36,669 nucleotides of DNA from JBPOIC01 sp052034865 (GTDB lineage Bacteria > UBA10199 > JADFYH01), in assembly GCA_052034865.1 (NCBI GenBank), contig JBPOIC010000035.1, positions 1 through 36,669 on the forward strand. The letters run 5' to 3'. A program made the position numbers and the translations under genes. This document shows positions 1 through 10,446 of this stretch, piece after piece; the stretch's first letter is position 1, and each line of letters begins with the position of its first letter. The notes beneath the pieces are model-generated. The model was not told the DNA's origin. It searched no databases and was given only the letters and a program-made list of their open reading frames with translations.

Positions 1-40
1 ATCACGTCTTTTCTCATTCTGGACTCTTATTGTTTTTATT

Positions 41-93
41 CCCCTCCTTTGGAGGGGTGCCCCTACCGAGAAATTGAGTTAAGGTTTTTCTTC
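41..93 (+). repeat. Hairpin plus direct-repeat unit, copy 1, upstream of clpB
   Basis: Positions 41-57 form a perfect hairpin (CCCCTCC, loop TTT, GGAGGGG). Directly after it, 58-93 carries a 36-nt unit beginning TGCCCCTACCG, with AATTGA in the middle and AAGGTTTT...CTTC at the end. A related 36-nt unit occurs at 2967-3002 in the same orientation, also just after a palindrome. The two copies therefore flank clpB. This is seen directly by comparison; a role as terminator, processing site or dispersed element is not established. Confidence 0.6.
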
Positions 94-116
94 CGCCTTC
101 TTTCTTTTCCCCCTTC

Positions 117-144
117 CTTGACATTGCCTGAAAGAGATCCATTT
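117..144 (+). promoter_or_regulatory. Possible sigma-32-type heat-shock promoter of clpB
   Basis: CTTGACA starts at 117. After 14 nt from CTTGAC comes ATCCATTT (137-144), which resembles the sigma-32 pattern CTTGAA-N(13-15)-CCCCATNT. A housekeeping -10 at the matching distance is poor (ATTTCT, 141-146). The site lies about 60 nt before the clpB start, and clpB is a classical heat-shock gene. The call rests on pattern matching only. Confidence 0.4.
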
Positions 145-204
145 CTTTTCCAGAGGCTTTTTTAAAGCCTTATTCCCACCCATTCCAATCAAAGGAATTT
201 GCCT

Positions 205-2784
<2,580 letters not shown>

Positions 2785-2852
2785 GGGATGGGATTTTTCT
2801 GATTGCCTGGGTTGTCGCAGGTCCCCTCTGTTTTTTTCTGACTTCAGATTCC

Positions 2853-2933
2853 TGGATTGCTTCTCTCCACTTTGTTTCGCTCGCAAAGACGAAATTTTCG
2901 TCATTGCGAGGAGCGCAGCGACGTGGCGATCCA
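2853..2933. repeat. REP/REPIN-like inverted repeat after clpB
   Basis: About 80 bp of imperfect dyad symmetry runs from TGGATTGC (2853) to GCGATCCA (2933), centred near AAATTTTC at about 2893. The right arm contains CGTCATTGCGAGGAGCGCAG. Short ORFs can be read across it but have no coding character. Together with the palindrome at 2952-2971 it occupies most of the 319-nt gap between clpB and the convergent gene ending at 3104. No other feature was seen in that gap. Confidence 0.6.
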
Positions 2934-2951
2934 TGGTATAAAGGCATTTGC

Positions 2952-3002
2952 GGGCAATGCATGCGTTGCCCCTACCGCTCAATTGAACTCAAGGTTTTCT
3001 TC
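2952..3002 (+). repeat. Palindrome plus direct-repeat unit, copy 2, downstream of clpB
   Basis: Positions 2952-2971 read GGGCAATGCATGCGTTGCCC, a 20-bp palindrome with one mismatched pair. Then 2967-3002 carries the 36-nt unit beginning TGCCCCTACCG and ending AAGGTTTTCTTC, related to 58-93. The palindrome is also close in design to the perfect one at 23395-23414, which shares the GCCCCTAC tail. Confidence 0.6.
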
Positions 3003-3103
3003 AGTCTCCTGGATTCTGTCTTCTGACTTCTCTCCCCTCTCTTTCTCTCAAATTTTGACCGTATTCAATAGTCGGCGGACGATTATGGACTTGGGCGTGC
3101 GGA

Positions 3104-3838
3104 TTATCTGACTTCTTTGGGAACGATGACTTCTGGATTTGAAGAATAGGAAGGATGAACTCGGGTGTCCGTATGCACCGCGGTTCGAATCCCCTGTTCG
3201 TCTGTCTTTATCTCATATTCCACCACGGCTACTTTGTAGGTGATGATTTGATCATTTTCCAACCTGGCACGCTGAATCACCAGGCGAATACGGCCCGGGA
3301 CGAGGGGTTCTCTCGAGGCAGATTTTGCGGAAATGAGACTGCGCAAAAGAAATTCGATTTGCGAATGATCCAGTTCTGTTTTGATAAACTCTGTTTTTCG
3401 CTCCCAAGGATTCTTGTTCAACTCAGCTTCCAATACCGCTTTTTGAGGGGCGAGAACGACCTGGAGGTTTTCGACGGAGCCTCCTTTTGCGAGTTCTGTT
3501 GTCAGGGCATCCAGGCTCACGAATTTTCCATCCAGTATCACATCTCCGGGTTCTCCTCTGGCAGTAAAGATTGCGGGTTCGATGGGATGAGTGAGTTCGA
3601 AGAAAGGAGTGTCTCCTCGAGAAAGCCCGTAAGAGGGAACATTGATATCCCTGATATTACTGCTCACGAGGACAGGCTTTAGATATTCGCTGCGAGGAGC
3701 TAAAGATGAGGGAAGAATGGGCCCCTGGGCCGCAGCTGCCTCAGGTTTTTTAGCGAGCTCAATCTTCACCGCTGGTTTGTTTAAGTCGATCGTGTTTCCA
3801 TTTTCAGAGTATTTCACTACAAATTCTCGAATACTCAC
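3104..3838 (-). CDS. Hypothetical protein, 244 aa, partner of the 1044-aa gene
   Basis: No family is recognised. The 244-aa product has no signal peptide or membrane segment. The first 60 residues are rich in Ala, Pro and Lys; the rest mixes alpha and beta character, ending in a beta-rich part (ITYKVAVVEYEIKT). The start is GTG at 3838; there is no internal Met, so an ATG start is impossible in this frame. The ribosome-binding site is weak, which suits coupling to the upstream gene, whose stop is 9 nt away. The two genes probably form one operon. It converges on clpB across a repeat-filled gap. Confidence 0.75.
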   Translation of the reverse strand: MSIREFVVKYSENGNTIDLNKPAVKIELAKKPEAAAAQGPILPSSLAPRSEYLKPVLVSSNIRDINVPSYGLSRGDTPFFELTHPIEPAIFTARGEPGDVILDGKFVSLDALTTELAKGGSVENLQVVLAPQKAVLEAELNKNPWERKTEFIKTELDHSQIEFLLRSLISAKSASREPLVPGRIRLVIQRARLENDQIITYKVAVVEYEIKTDEQGIRTAVHTDTRVHPSYSSNPEVIVPKEVR

Positions 3839-3847
3839 CGGAATTGA

Positions 3848-6800
3848 TCAGTCCAAAACGACAAGCCGAATTTGATCGCCTAGATATAATTTTTTAAGCA
3901 AGGCATCGACTTTTCCAGGAATTTGATCCTCTTCTCCTTTTACTATCTGAACTTCGACGTAGGGAATCCGCTCACCGGGTTGACCAACAGTACTCGCGAT
4001 TTTCGAGACATCTTTTTTAGTCGTATCCGGCCTGACAATCACCCAAGCGACACCTCCACTCTGTTTAAAGTATGTCGTTGGATCAGCAATAAAACCTGTT
4101 GCTCCAGGGACACTGCTGATGATCGCGGGTCTTGTGCCGGTGTAGATGGGTGGGTTGGGAAGAAGAGGTCGGTAAGCTGATGTGACTGGAGTCGGGCGGT
4201 AGAAGCCATAGTGCTCGGGGTAAAGTCTTATAGCTACAGCATAAACAAGAGGGTTGTTTTTTTGAGCTTTATTGAAGGCGCGATTCTGAACTACTGATTG
4301 AGTTGTTTCACTTGTATATCGTCCCATCTGATGCATGAGGGAGAGAATTGCTATTTCTTGATCAGAACCTAAATTTGGAAATCTCAGATGACCCACATCA
4401 GCTGGCATTTGGATAAAAGGGAAATGAGTGAGGGGCGAGTCAAAGCCTAAATATTTTTTTACTAACGCCCGTGCCAAAACTTCCAGAGCCCCGCCTGATG
4501 GTTTGGTAAGTACAATGATTTCAATTAATCGATTCCAATTTTTTTCACGATAAGCTCGAATAAAATCGGAGGTCCATAATCCGCCATCGTATCTTCCAAA
4601 TGTGGCCTCTGAACCTTCTAAATCCGCATCACTGGGTCGGTAGGGACTTTGCTCACTAAAAGCGCTTACAAACACGTCAGGATCTTTTATTAATACAGCT
4701 TCCAAAATACCGCGGACATATTCTCCTCTTAATATGAGTTGTTTTCTTGCTTCCGCCTCAATTGATGCTTCATCGAAAGATCCCATCATCCAGGGATATA
4801 AAATCATTAGGGCCACGATATCAGCGACTGTTATTGCCAAACCTTGGATAGGTTCGAGTGCCGATCTATCAACAGGCACGATAGCGCCAGTTCCTGTCGT
4901 TGCACTCAACCCATCCCGATCACGTCGTGGCTTGCGGTCACGAAAACCAAACCCGCCTATGAATCCACCTAAAGCGAAAGCTCCATCGGCAAAAAAAGAA
5001 GCTGGGGTCATCGGTCCAGGGTTCCCAAAAGGAAAGGAAGTTCGCTGAATGGGAAGTCCGTCTGGGCCAACATCGTAGGGGGAGGGAATTGCCATTAAAC
5101 GCGCAATCTCCAAACGGTCATAGGGACTCGCATCAGAAATCACGGAAGGTCTTTGAGGCTTGAGTTGGGCTTTATTAGTTGGGTTTGGATTTTTCCCAGT
5201 GGCTTTCAAAAGCAGCCCGCGCATGAGGGGCCAGGTGGAATCGTGAGCGTATGCTTTGTCTCCAAGAGCCATCAATTCATTTGCCAAGGCGGCCCGCGTT
5301 TCGGGAGTTTGCCAATTCTTCATTTCATCGACACGATTTTTAAAGCGCCATTGGGCCAACCGCTCAGAAAATACGCGGGGCACCTGAACGGCCGCTCGCA
5401 CGGCCCAGCCGCGCACAACACCTAAGACCAAAGATTCCGGATCATTTGCTCCCGCCAGTACGGAACTTCCATCAAATTTTCGCTCTCTCATCACCGCCTG
5501 CCAAAGCACTTCCGCATAAGCGGCGACGTTGCGCTGGCCGGCATAAACTCCAAGGTTGGTTGCAGCGAGAGTCAGATAGTTGGTTGCAGGAATATCGGAA
5601 CGCAAACGCCCGAAATCCCTAAGTGAAAACGTACGAGTGGATGTGATCTCAGCAACAGCTCTGCCCTCCACACGGGCAAGCTCATGCGAGATCATGCCCG
5701 AGTTGTAAGCGCGTAAAGCGACACTTCCTCCCTTCAATATCGCAGCACGGAGCATCAACTCCGCCACATAATCGGCGGTATCTTTCGTGGATCCATCGGG
5801 ATTTAAATGAGGATTGTGCGTGCTCAATCCCAAACGATAAGCGCCCATCATCATCTGATCTTCCAAAAGCGCGCTTACCCCGAATCCAATAGCTCCTGCA
5901 GAACGGGCACCCATCACTCCACGCAAGGCAAAGGCCAGACGAAAACCCAGACCGGTGGGAATGACGGTGAGGGGGACAAAGAGGATGACCTCTTTCATCC
6001 AGAATTCTCGAGATTGAAGGGTTTCGATCTCCTGAGAAAATTCCCGCATGCGCCCATCGGTATCGAGGAGATTCAAAAGATCTTTGGCGCTGGCCCCGTC
6101 TCCTGACTCCAAAATCTCGAGGATGGACCGATAATCGGAAATCAACCCATCGACATGGCGGACAGATTCTGCACGGGCCCCAAAGTTTTTCTTTCCCTGC
6201 TGAATCATTTCGATTCGGTCGAAAATGGCTTTGCGCAGATGTCCTTTCCATTTTTTAATTCCCGCCTGCTGATAGTGCTCGATCAACTTCAGATGATGGG
6301 CAAGGCCGTTGCGATCCAGAACAAAAGCATATCCTCCGTTCTCATCCTTTTTTCGCCGAAGCTCCCCTGCGGAGACGGAGTAAAACTTTGGCGCTTCGCC
6401 TGTCAGTCCTAAACCTTCCAAGTGTACAAAAGCATTTAGGATTTTAATGCCTGCTCCTGCGGTTGCCTGCGTCAGACGGAGGAAATCCTCGCGTGTGAGC
6501 ATCTGTAAGGTTTTCAGACGGAGCAAAATTTCAGCGCATTGATGGCGGGCGGCCAGGACGTGGTCTTCCATTGGGGCGCGGTTGTCTTTGTCTCGAAGCT
6601 TCATCCGATAGGTTTGCTGAAGATATTCATCTGCCAAGCGGATCAGGCGGGGGAGGATATATTGGGCTAAGGCATCGGCGTAATGATTTAAGGTTTGCGC
6701 AAAGCAGATAGCGTCTGTATCTGCCTGGAGCATCCATGTATCCAACTGTTTAAAATCATTGGTAAATTGTGATAAATCAGATTCTTGTTTTGTGGCAGGA

Positions 6801-6982
6801 ATCTCCAGAACACTATCTGAAAAATTGGAAGACGGAGGAATGGCCGAGGGAGTTACAGAAAGTGAAGACGGAGGTCCCGCATTCGGTCGGTCAGAAGCAG
6901 ACGGAGCTCCAGTGACTCCTTCAGCTTCTGGAACCGAATAAAAGGGTGCAGTCCTAAAAACTTTTAGGCCGTTTTGCGACAT
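3848..6982 (-). CDS. Large hypothetical protein, 1044 aa, with hydrophobic segments
   Basis: No family is recognised. The N-terminal ~70 residues are Ser/Pro/Ala-rich and likely disordered. Residues ~80-330 look alpha-helical and charged. A hydrophobic stretch follows around residues 335-395 (VILFVPLTVIPTG, AGAIGFGVSALL), and a second near 750 (ITVADIVALMILYPWMM). Late regions are Pro/Tyr/Thr-rich (PTPVTSAYRPLLPNPP). There is no N-terminal signal peptide. It is the promoter-proximal gene of a two-gene minus-strand unit with the 244-aa protein. Its size, internal hydrophobic parts and low-complexity head would suit a structural or translocated protein, but that is a guess. No good ribosome-binding site precedes the ATG. 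Confidence 0.8.
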   Translation of the reverse strand: MSQNGLKVFRTAPFYSVPEAEGVTGAPSASDRPNAGPPSSLSVTPSAIPPSSNFSDSVLEIPATKQESDLSQFTNDFKQLDTWMLQADTDAICFAQTLNHYADALAQYILPRLIRLADEYLQQTYRMKLRDKDNRAPMEDHVLAARHQCAEILLRLKTLQMLTREDFLRLTQATAGAGIKILNAFVHLEGLGLTGEAPKFYSVSAGELRRKKDENGGYAFVLDRNGLAHHLKLIEHYQQAGIKKWKGHLRKAIFDRIEMIQQGKKNFGARAESVRHVDGLISDYRSILEILESGDGASAKDLLNLLDTDGRMREFSQEIETLQSREFWMKEVILFVPLTVIPTGLGFRLAFALRGVMGARSAGAIGFGVSALLEDQMMMGAYRLGLSTHNPHLNPDGSTKDTADYVAELMLRAAILKGGSVALRAYNSGMISHELARVEGRAVAEITSTRTFSLRDFGRLRSDIPATNYLTLAATNLGVYAGQRNVAAYAEVLWQAVMRERKFDGSSVLAGANDPESLVLGVVRGWAVRAAVQVPRVFSERLAQWRFKNRVDEMKNWQTPETRAALANELMALGDKAYAHDSTWPLMRGLLLKATGKNPNPTNKAQLKPQRPSVISDASPYDRLEIARLMAIPSPYDVGPDGLPIQRTSFPFGNPGPMTPASFFADGAFALGGFIGGFGFRDRKPRRDRDGLSATTGTGAIVPVDRSALEPIQGLAITVADIVALMILYPWMMGSFDEASIEAEARKQLILRGEYVRGILEAVLIKDPDVFVSAFSEQSPYRPSDADLEGSEATFGRYDGGLWTSDFIRAYREKNWNRLIEIIVLTKPSGGALEVLARALVKKYLGFDSPLTHFPFIQMPADVGHLRFPNLGSDQEIAILSLMHQMGRYTSETTQSVVQNRAFNKAQKNNPLVYAVAIRLYPEHYGFYRPTPVTSAYRPLLPNPPIYTGTRPAIISSVPGATGFIADPTTYFKQSGGVAWVIVRPDTTKKDVSKIASTVGQPGERIPYVEVQIVKGEEDQIPGKVDALLKKLYLGDQIRLVVLD

Positions 6983-7151
6983 AAATATCTGATTATATTG
7001 AATTAAATTTAGAGATATTCAAAACCCACGATCATTTTCGTCATTCCTTCAAAAAAGTTGTCTAAGAATTTGGATCCATCGGATTTTTAAAGACAATTTG
7101 TAAGCTCCGGATCTTGACAGAGAAGGATATTTCACCGAATTTGAAAATCTC

Positions 7152-7478
7152 ATGCCTCCATTTGAGAAACATCTTTTTATTTGTACACACCAGCGCCCAT
7201 CCGATGAGGCGCGAGGTTCCTGCGCGGCCAAAGGATCTGAAAAAATTCGGGAGTATTTTAAAGAAGAGTTAAAAAAGCGCGGACTTCATAAAAAAATTCG
7301 CGCCAATGCTTCCGGATGTCTGGACTTTTGTGCTCAAGGGCCCACCGTTGTTGTCTATCCTGAAGGAATTTGGTACCGCATCTCCAATCTGGACCAGGCA
7401 AAAGAAATTCTCGAATCCCATCTGGAAAAAGGTGAGATCGTCAAACATCTTCAACTCATAGATCAAAACAAGGAGTAA
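7152..7478 (+). CDS. Thioredoxin-like [2Fe-2S] ferredoxin
   Basis: This 108-aa protein matches the thioredoxin-fold [2Fe-2S] ferredoxins (Shethna/NuoE-like group). The four presumed cluster cysteines are C11 (FICTHQR), C24 (GSCAAKGS), C56 and C60 (ASGCLDFCAQGP), followed by the family's VVVYPEGIWY segment. It is a soluble electron carrier; its redox partner is not known. The stop is 6 nt before nfuA, so the two form a small Fe-S operon. No strong Shine-Dalgarno precedes the ATG; a TTGACA at 7114-7119 could be a -35 element but its -10 is poor. Confidence 0.88.
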   Translation: MPPFEKHLFICTHQRPSDEARGSCAAKGSEKIREYFKEELKKRGLHKKIRANASGCLDFCAQGPTVVVYPEGIWYRISNLDQAKEILESHLEKGEIVKHLQLIDQNKE

Positions 7479-7484
7479 TCTTTT

Positions 7485-8066
7485 ATGACCCTGTTTCTCA
7501 CTGATAAAGCCAAAGACCGTGTGCGTTTTTTTCTGCAGGACCGAAATCCCTCTGACTGGGGAATTCGCGTACGAGCTCAAGGCCCGAGAGATTTTGGATT
7601 TTCACTGGAAGAGTTGGCTTTTGCTCCGCCCATGGACACCGTTGTGATGGCGGATGAATTCAAGATAATTTTCAATCCTGCCCTTGAAAAAACCCTGGAA
7701 GAGGCGACCATCGATTACGTCGAAACTGAATGGTCCCGCGGATTTCAGGTCAGCTTTAAAGAAGAACCCAAAACAGAAAATCGCTCGCTGGATTTATCTG
7801 ATCCAAAAGTCATCAAAATCCAGAATCTTTTAAAAGAAGAAATTAATCCCGCGATTGGCTCGCACGGCGGCTATGCCGAACTGCTCGGTCTTCAAAACAA
7901 CGTTGTCTATTTGAAGATGGGTGGAGGATGTCAGGGCTGTGCCAGCTCAATGGTAACGCTTAAGCACGGCATCGAATTGAGAATTAAAGAAGAGGTGCCA
8001 GAGATTACCGAAGTCATAGATCAAACCGATCATGCGGCTGGGGCCAATCCTTTTTTTAGAAGTTAG
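7485..8066 (+). CDS. nfuA: Fe-S cluster carrier NfuA
   Basis: NfuA delivers [4Fe-4S] clusters to apo-proteins, especially under stress. The 193-aa product has the two-domain layout of the family: an A-type (HesB-like) N-terminal domain (about 1-95) lacking the conserved cysteines, then a NifU C-terminal domain (about 105-185). The cluster-binding motif GGGCQGCASS places cysteines at 149 and 152, the same spacing and near-identical length as the Escherichia coli protein. AAGGAG lies 9-10 nt before the ATG and overlaps the end of the ferredoxin gene, so the two are likely co-expressed. The 169 nt downstream hold no gene. Confidence 0.93.
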   Translation: MTLFLTDKAKDRVRFFLQDRNPSDWGIRVRAQGPRDFGFSLEELAFAPPMDTVVMADEFKIIFNPALEKTLEEATIDYVETEWSRGFQVSFKEEPKTENRSLDLSDPKVIKIQNLLKEEINPAIGSHGGYAELLGLQNNVVYLKMGGGCQGCASSMVTLKHGIELRIKEEVPEITEVIDQTDHAAGANPFFRS

Positions 8067-8235
8067 CTAACTCTTGCAATTGATCCAGCTCTTCGTTGTC
8101 GGGCTTTATCCATCTGTATTCGTACTCAAAGTACATCTTCATTCGGGTGAAAGTTCTCCGCCAACCTCATAACGACTTTAATTTTGCAACACAGGTCTAA
8201 ATACTGCAAACAACCCCTGTTTTTAGCTTAAATGA

Positions 8236-9012
8236 ATGCCATCTCTCACTCTTCCATCGGGCCAAATCTATTTTTCCCACCGTCACCCTCACGCGACAAA
8301 GGCCCTGATTTTAATCCATGGAGCAGGAGGCCATCATCAACTCTGGCCCAAAGAGATCAAAAATATTTCGGACTATAACACGTATGCCCTCGATCTTCCC
8401 GGACATGGGCGCTCCTTAGGAGAAGGGTGTACGAGCATTCAGGACTATGCGGATGGGGTGCAGGAATTTATCCTCCATCAACATCTTCAGGAGTTTGTCC
8501 TTTGCGGTCATTCGATGGGGGGAGCGATTGTTCTGGAGCTTGCAAAAAGAAAACTGCCAGGGCTTCAAAAGATCGTCCTTTTGGGAACGGGAGCAAAACT
8601 TTCGGTGCATCCAAAATTGATTGATTTGCTTCGGTCGGATCCTGATGCGGCGATCCAGCGTCTGATAAGACTTTTGTACGGAGAGAACGCTCCGCCTCTT
8701 CTTGTCCAGGAGGCAACTCGGGATCTTGGTCGTCTTTCTCCAAAGACCTTGCTCGGGGATTTTCTGGCCTGCGATGCGTTTGATTTAAGAGAAGATTTAG
8801 GTTCTGTAAAAATTCCTGCCCTAATTTTAGTCGGAGAGAATGATCCGATGACTCCTCCAGCTCTGGCCAAAGATTTGGCTTTTCGACTTGAAAACTCCAC
8901 GCTTCAAATTCTTTCTCACAGTGGTCACATGATTTTTCTGAATTCAAAACCGATGGCCCTTTTTTGTGTCCAACTCATCCAACATTTTCTTTATTCAAGG
9001 GGAACGTTATGA
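8236..9012 (+). CDS. Alpha/beta hydrolase
   Basis: The 258-aa protein has the alpha/beta-hydrolase fold signatures: oxyanion segment LIHGAGG (27-32), DLPGHGRS (53-60), nucleophile elbow GHSMGG with Ser93, acid Asp203 in GENDPM, and His231 in SHSGHM. The catalytic triad is complete. No signal peptide is present, so it is cytoplasmic. The substrate cannot be told from sequence. Its stop overlaps the start of the next gene in the ATGA arrangement (9009-9012), implying translational coupling to the PRPP-synthetase-like protein. No clear ribosome-binding site is seen before ATG 8236. Confidence 0.9.
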   Translation: MPSLTLPSGQIYFSHRHPHATKALILIHGAGGHHQLWPKEIKNISDYNTYALDLPGHGRSLGEGCTSIQDYADGVQEFILHQHLQEFVLCGHSMGGAIVLELAKRKLPGLQKIVLLGTGAKLSVHPKLIDLLRSDPDAAIQRLIRLLYGENAPPLLVQEATRDLGRLSPKTLLGDFLACDAFDLREDLGSVKIPALILVGENDPMTPPALAKDLAFRLENSTLQILSHSGHMIFLNSKPMALFCVQLIQHFLYSRGTL

Positions 9013-9905
9013 CGGCTACGATTTTCGCTCTTCCTGGAAATGAAGTCCTGGCGGCTTCTCTGGCCCATCATCTTCAGATAAAGGTTGGACAGGTGGTTTT
9101 TCATTCTTTTCCCGATGGGGAAAACTATGTGCAAATTTTAGATGAGGTGAGAGGAAAGGAGATTCTGCTGGTCTCAAGCCTAGGTCATCCGGGTGAGAAA
9201 TTTCTTCCCTTCTATTTTTTAACTTCCACTTTAAAGGATCTGGGAGCCGGACGAATTACACTGATCACCCCCTATCTTCCTTACATGCGCCAGGATCAGC
9301 GTTTTAAGCCGGGCGAGGGGATTACTTCCCGCTATTTTGCCCGTCTGGTATCTCAAATTGTTGATGCGCTGATCACCGTCGATCCTCATCTTCATCGTTT
9401 TCATTCTTTGGGAGAAATCTACTCCATCCCCACGCAGGTCGTATCGGCCGCCCCCGAAATTGCCCGCTGGATTCATGAAAAGATTGAACGTCCGCTTTTG
9501 ATCGGGCCGGATGAAGAAAGTGAGCAGTGGCTTTCGGCGATTGCGGCTCAGGCCCAGGCGCCTTATGAGATCCTTAAAAAAAACAGAAGAGGAGATGAAG
9601 ACGTCAGCGTCTCGCATATAAAAACAGAGCGATCAGAAGATCGCACTCCGGTCATTATCGACGATATCATCTCTTCGGCACATACGATGATTGAAACCGT
9701 AAAAGAGCTAAGGAGTGCCGGCTACCCGCCTCCCATTTGCATTGGAGTCCATGCCATTTTTGCAAATGATTCCTACCAGGAACTTAAGGAAGCCGGAGCG
9801 AGCTCAATTGTGACGTGCAACACGATTGCTCATCCTTCCAATCAGATTGATTTATCCGAAAGCCTTTCGCAATGTGTGTTTGAAATGGGAAAAGATGGAA
9901 GTTGA
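9009..9905 (+). CDS. prs: Ribose-phosphate pyrophosphokinase (PRPP synthetase) family protein
   Basis: Members make 5-phosphoribosyl-1-pyrophosphate from ribose-5-phosphate and ATP for nucleotide synthesis. The 298-aa product has the two-domain phosphoribosyltransferase-like layout: FPDGE near residue 34, PYLPYMRQDQRFKPGE with the catalytic-loop residues near 88-103, DPHLHRF near 125, and the PRPP loop VIIDDIISSAHTM near 218-230. Several motifs depart from the housekeeping bacterial form (DPHLH rather than DLH; II in the PRPP loop) and look closer to archaeal-type or divergent Prs, so this may be a second, specialised copy. ATG 9009 is preferred over an upstream in-frame start because AGGGGA precedes it and it overlaps the hydrolase stop. 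Confidence 0.85.
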   Translation: MTATIFALPGNEVLAASLAHHLQIKVGQVVFHSFPDGENYVQILDEVRGKEILLVSSLGHPGEKFLPFYFLTSTLKDLGAGRITLITPYLPYMRQDQRFKPGEGITSRYFARLVSQIVDALITVDPHLHRFHSLGEIYSIPTQVVSAAPEIARWIHEKIERPLLIGPDEESEQWLSAIAAQAQAPYEILKKNRRGDEDVSVSHIKTERSEDRTPVIIDDIISSAHTMIETVKELRSAGYPPPICIGVHAIFANDSYQELKEAGASSIVTCNTIAHPSNQIDLSESLSQCVFEMGKDGS

Positions 9906-9955
9906 AGGAGATGAAGATCCTTCAAGTGAAGTGAAAAATGAAACAAAAGAAATTT

Positions 9956-10309
9956 TTATAGAGACTGAAGATAAGAGAGAAGTGCTGATTTTGGAATGAA
10001 AATGCTTTCGACATCACTTTTTGCAAAACACGTGGTTGAGTGAGGGGCGTCTTTCACCAACTCATGAAGACCAAGAATTGAGGGAGTTTGAGTCATCACT
10101 TTCTTGATTTTAGAAGTTTTGAAAGAAACGCTTCCTGCATACAAAACAAAAAGGCCAGCAGGAAGATGGCCTTTATAGAAGAGGATTTGACCTCGATGGA
10201 ATGAAGCTCTTTCTCCCTGAGCACATAACTCATCCCATCGTGTAAAAATCTTTTGAAGGATGGTTTTTAGCCCTGTCTTCTTTTTTTTCCGAATACTTTC
10301 CTGTGCCAT
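9956..10309 (-). CDS. Stand-alone cyclic-nucleotide-binding-domain protein (CRP-like, no HTH)
   Basis: The 117-aa product contains one CNB/cupin-like domain: GQILFYKGHLPAGLFVLYAGSV (about residues 40-61), then TPSILGLHELVKDAPHSTT and a final helix. It stops where CRP/FNR proteins begin their dimer helix and winged helix, so it has no DNA-binding domain. It resembles the sensor part of the FNR-like regulator encoded divergently at 10447. It could be a decayed regulator or a small sensor or competitor protein. The N-terminus is Lys-rich, and no clear ribosome-binding site is visible. Confidence 0.6.
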   Translation of the reverse strand: MAQESIRKKKKTGLKTILQKIFTRWDELCAQGERASFHRGQILFYKGHLPAGLFVLYAGSVSFKTSKIKKVMTQTPSILGLHELVKDAPHSTTCFAKSDVESIFIPKSALLSYLQSL

Positions 10310-10364
10310 GAATAAATAATAAATAATCTTACAAAACTAAAAATGAACCAGATCATTAGATCGA

Positions 10365-10378
10365 CTGATATGGATCAA
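10365..10378. promoter_or_regulatory. FNR/DNR-like operator between divergent genes
   Basis: CTGAT-ATGG-ATCAA at 10365-10378 matches the FNR-family box TTGAT-N4-ATCAA at all but one base. It lies between the CNB-only gene (start 10309) and the FNR/CRP-type gene (start 10447), about 60-70 nt from each start. The position suits control, perhaps autocontrol, by the regulator encoded next to it. Confidence 0.6.
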
Positions 10379-10446
10379 TAATTTTTGATACTTTCAGGGA
10401 TCCTCCCTTGACAGCCCGAGACGAGTGAGGGATTAAATTTGGATTA

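Noticed and set aside
199..204. TTG start for clpB six bases upstream
   Set aside because: ATG 205 has the better spacing to AAAGGA and matches the usual N-terminus of ClpB.
2805..2840. Possible clpB terminator (CCTG-loop-CAGG before a T-run)
   Set aside because: The stem is only four base pairs and is separated from the T-run by about nine bases, so it is not convincing.
2785..3103. Several ORFs of 60-97 aa on both strands after clpB
   Set aside because: They cross palindromic repeats, which give open frames on both strands; no coding signal was seen.
3181..3200. TTCGAATCC, a T-arm-like tRNA motif
   Set aside because: The flanking bases do not form a T-stem, no acceptor or anticodon stems can be built around it, and it lies inside the 244-aa coding frame.
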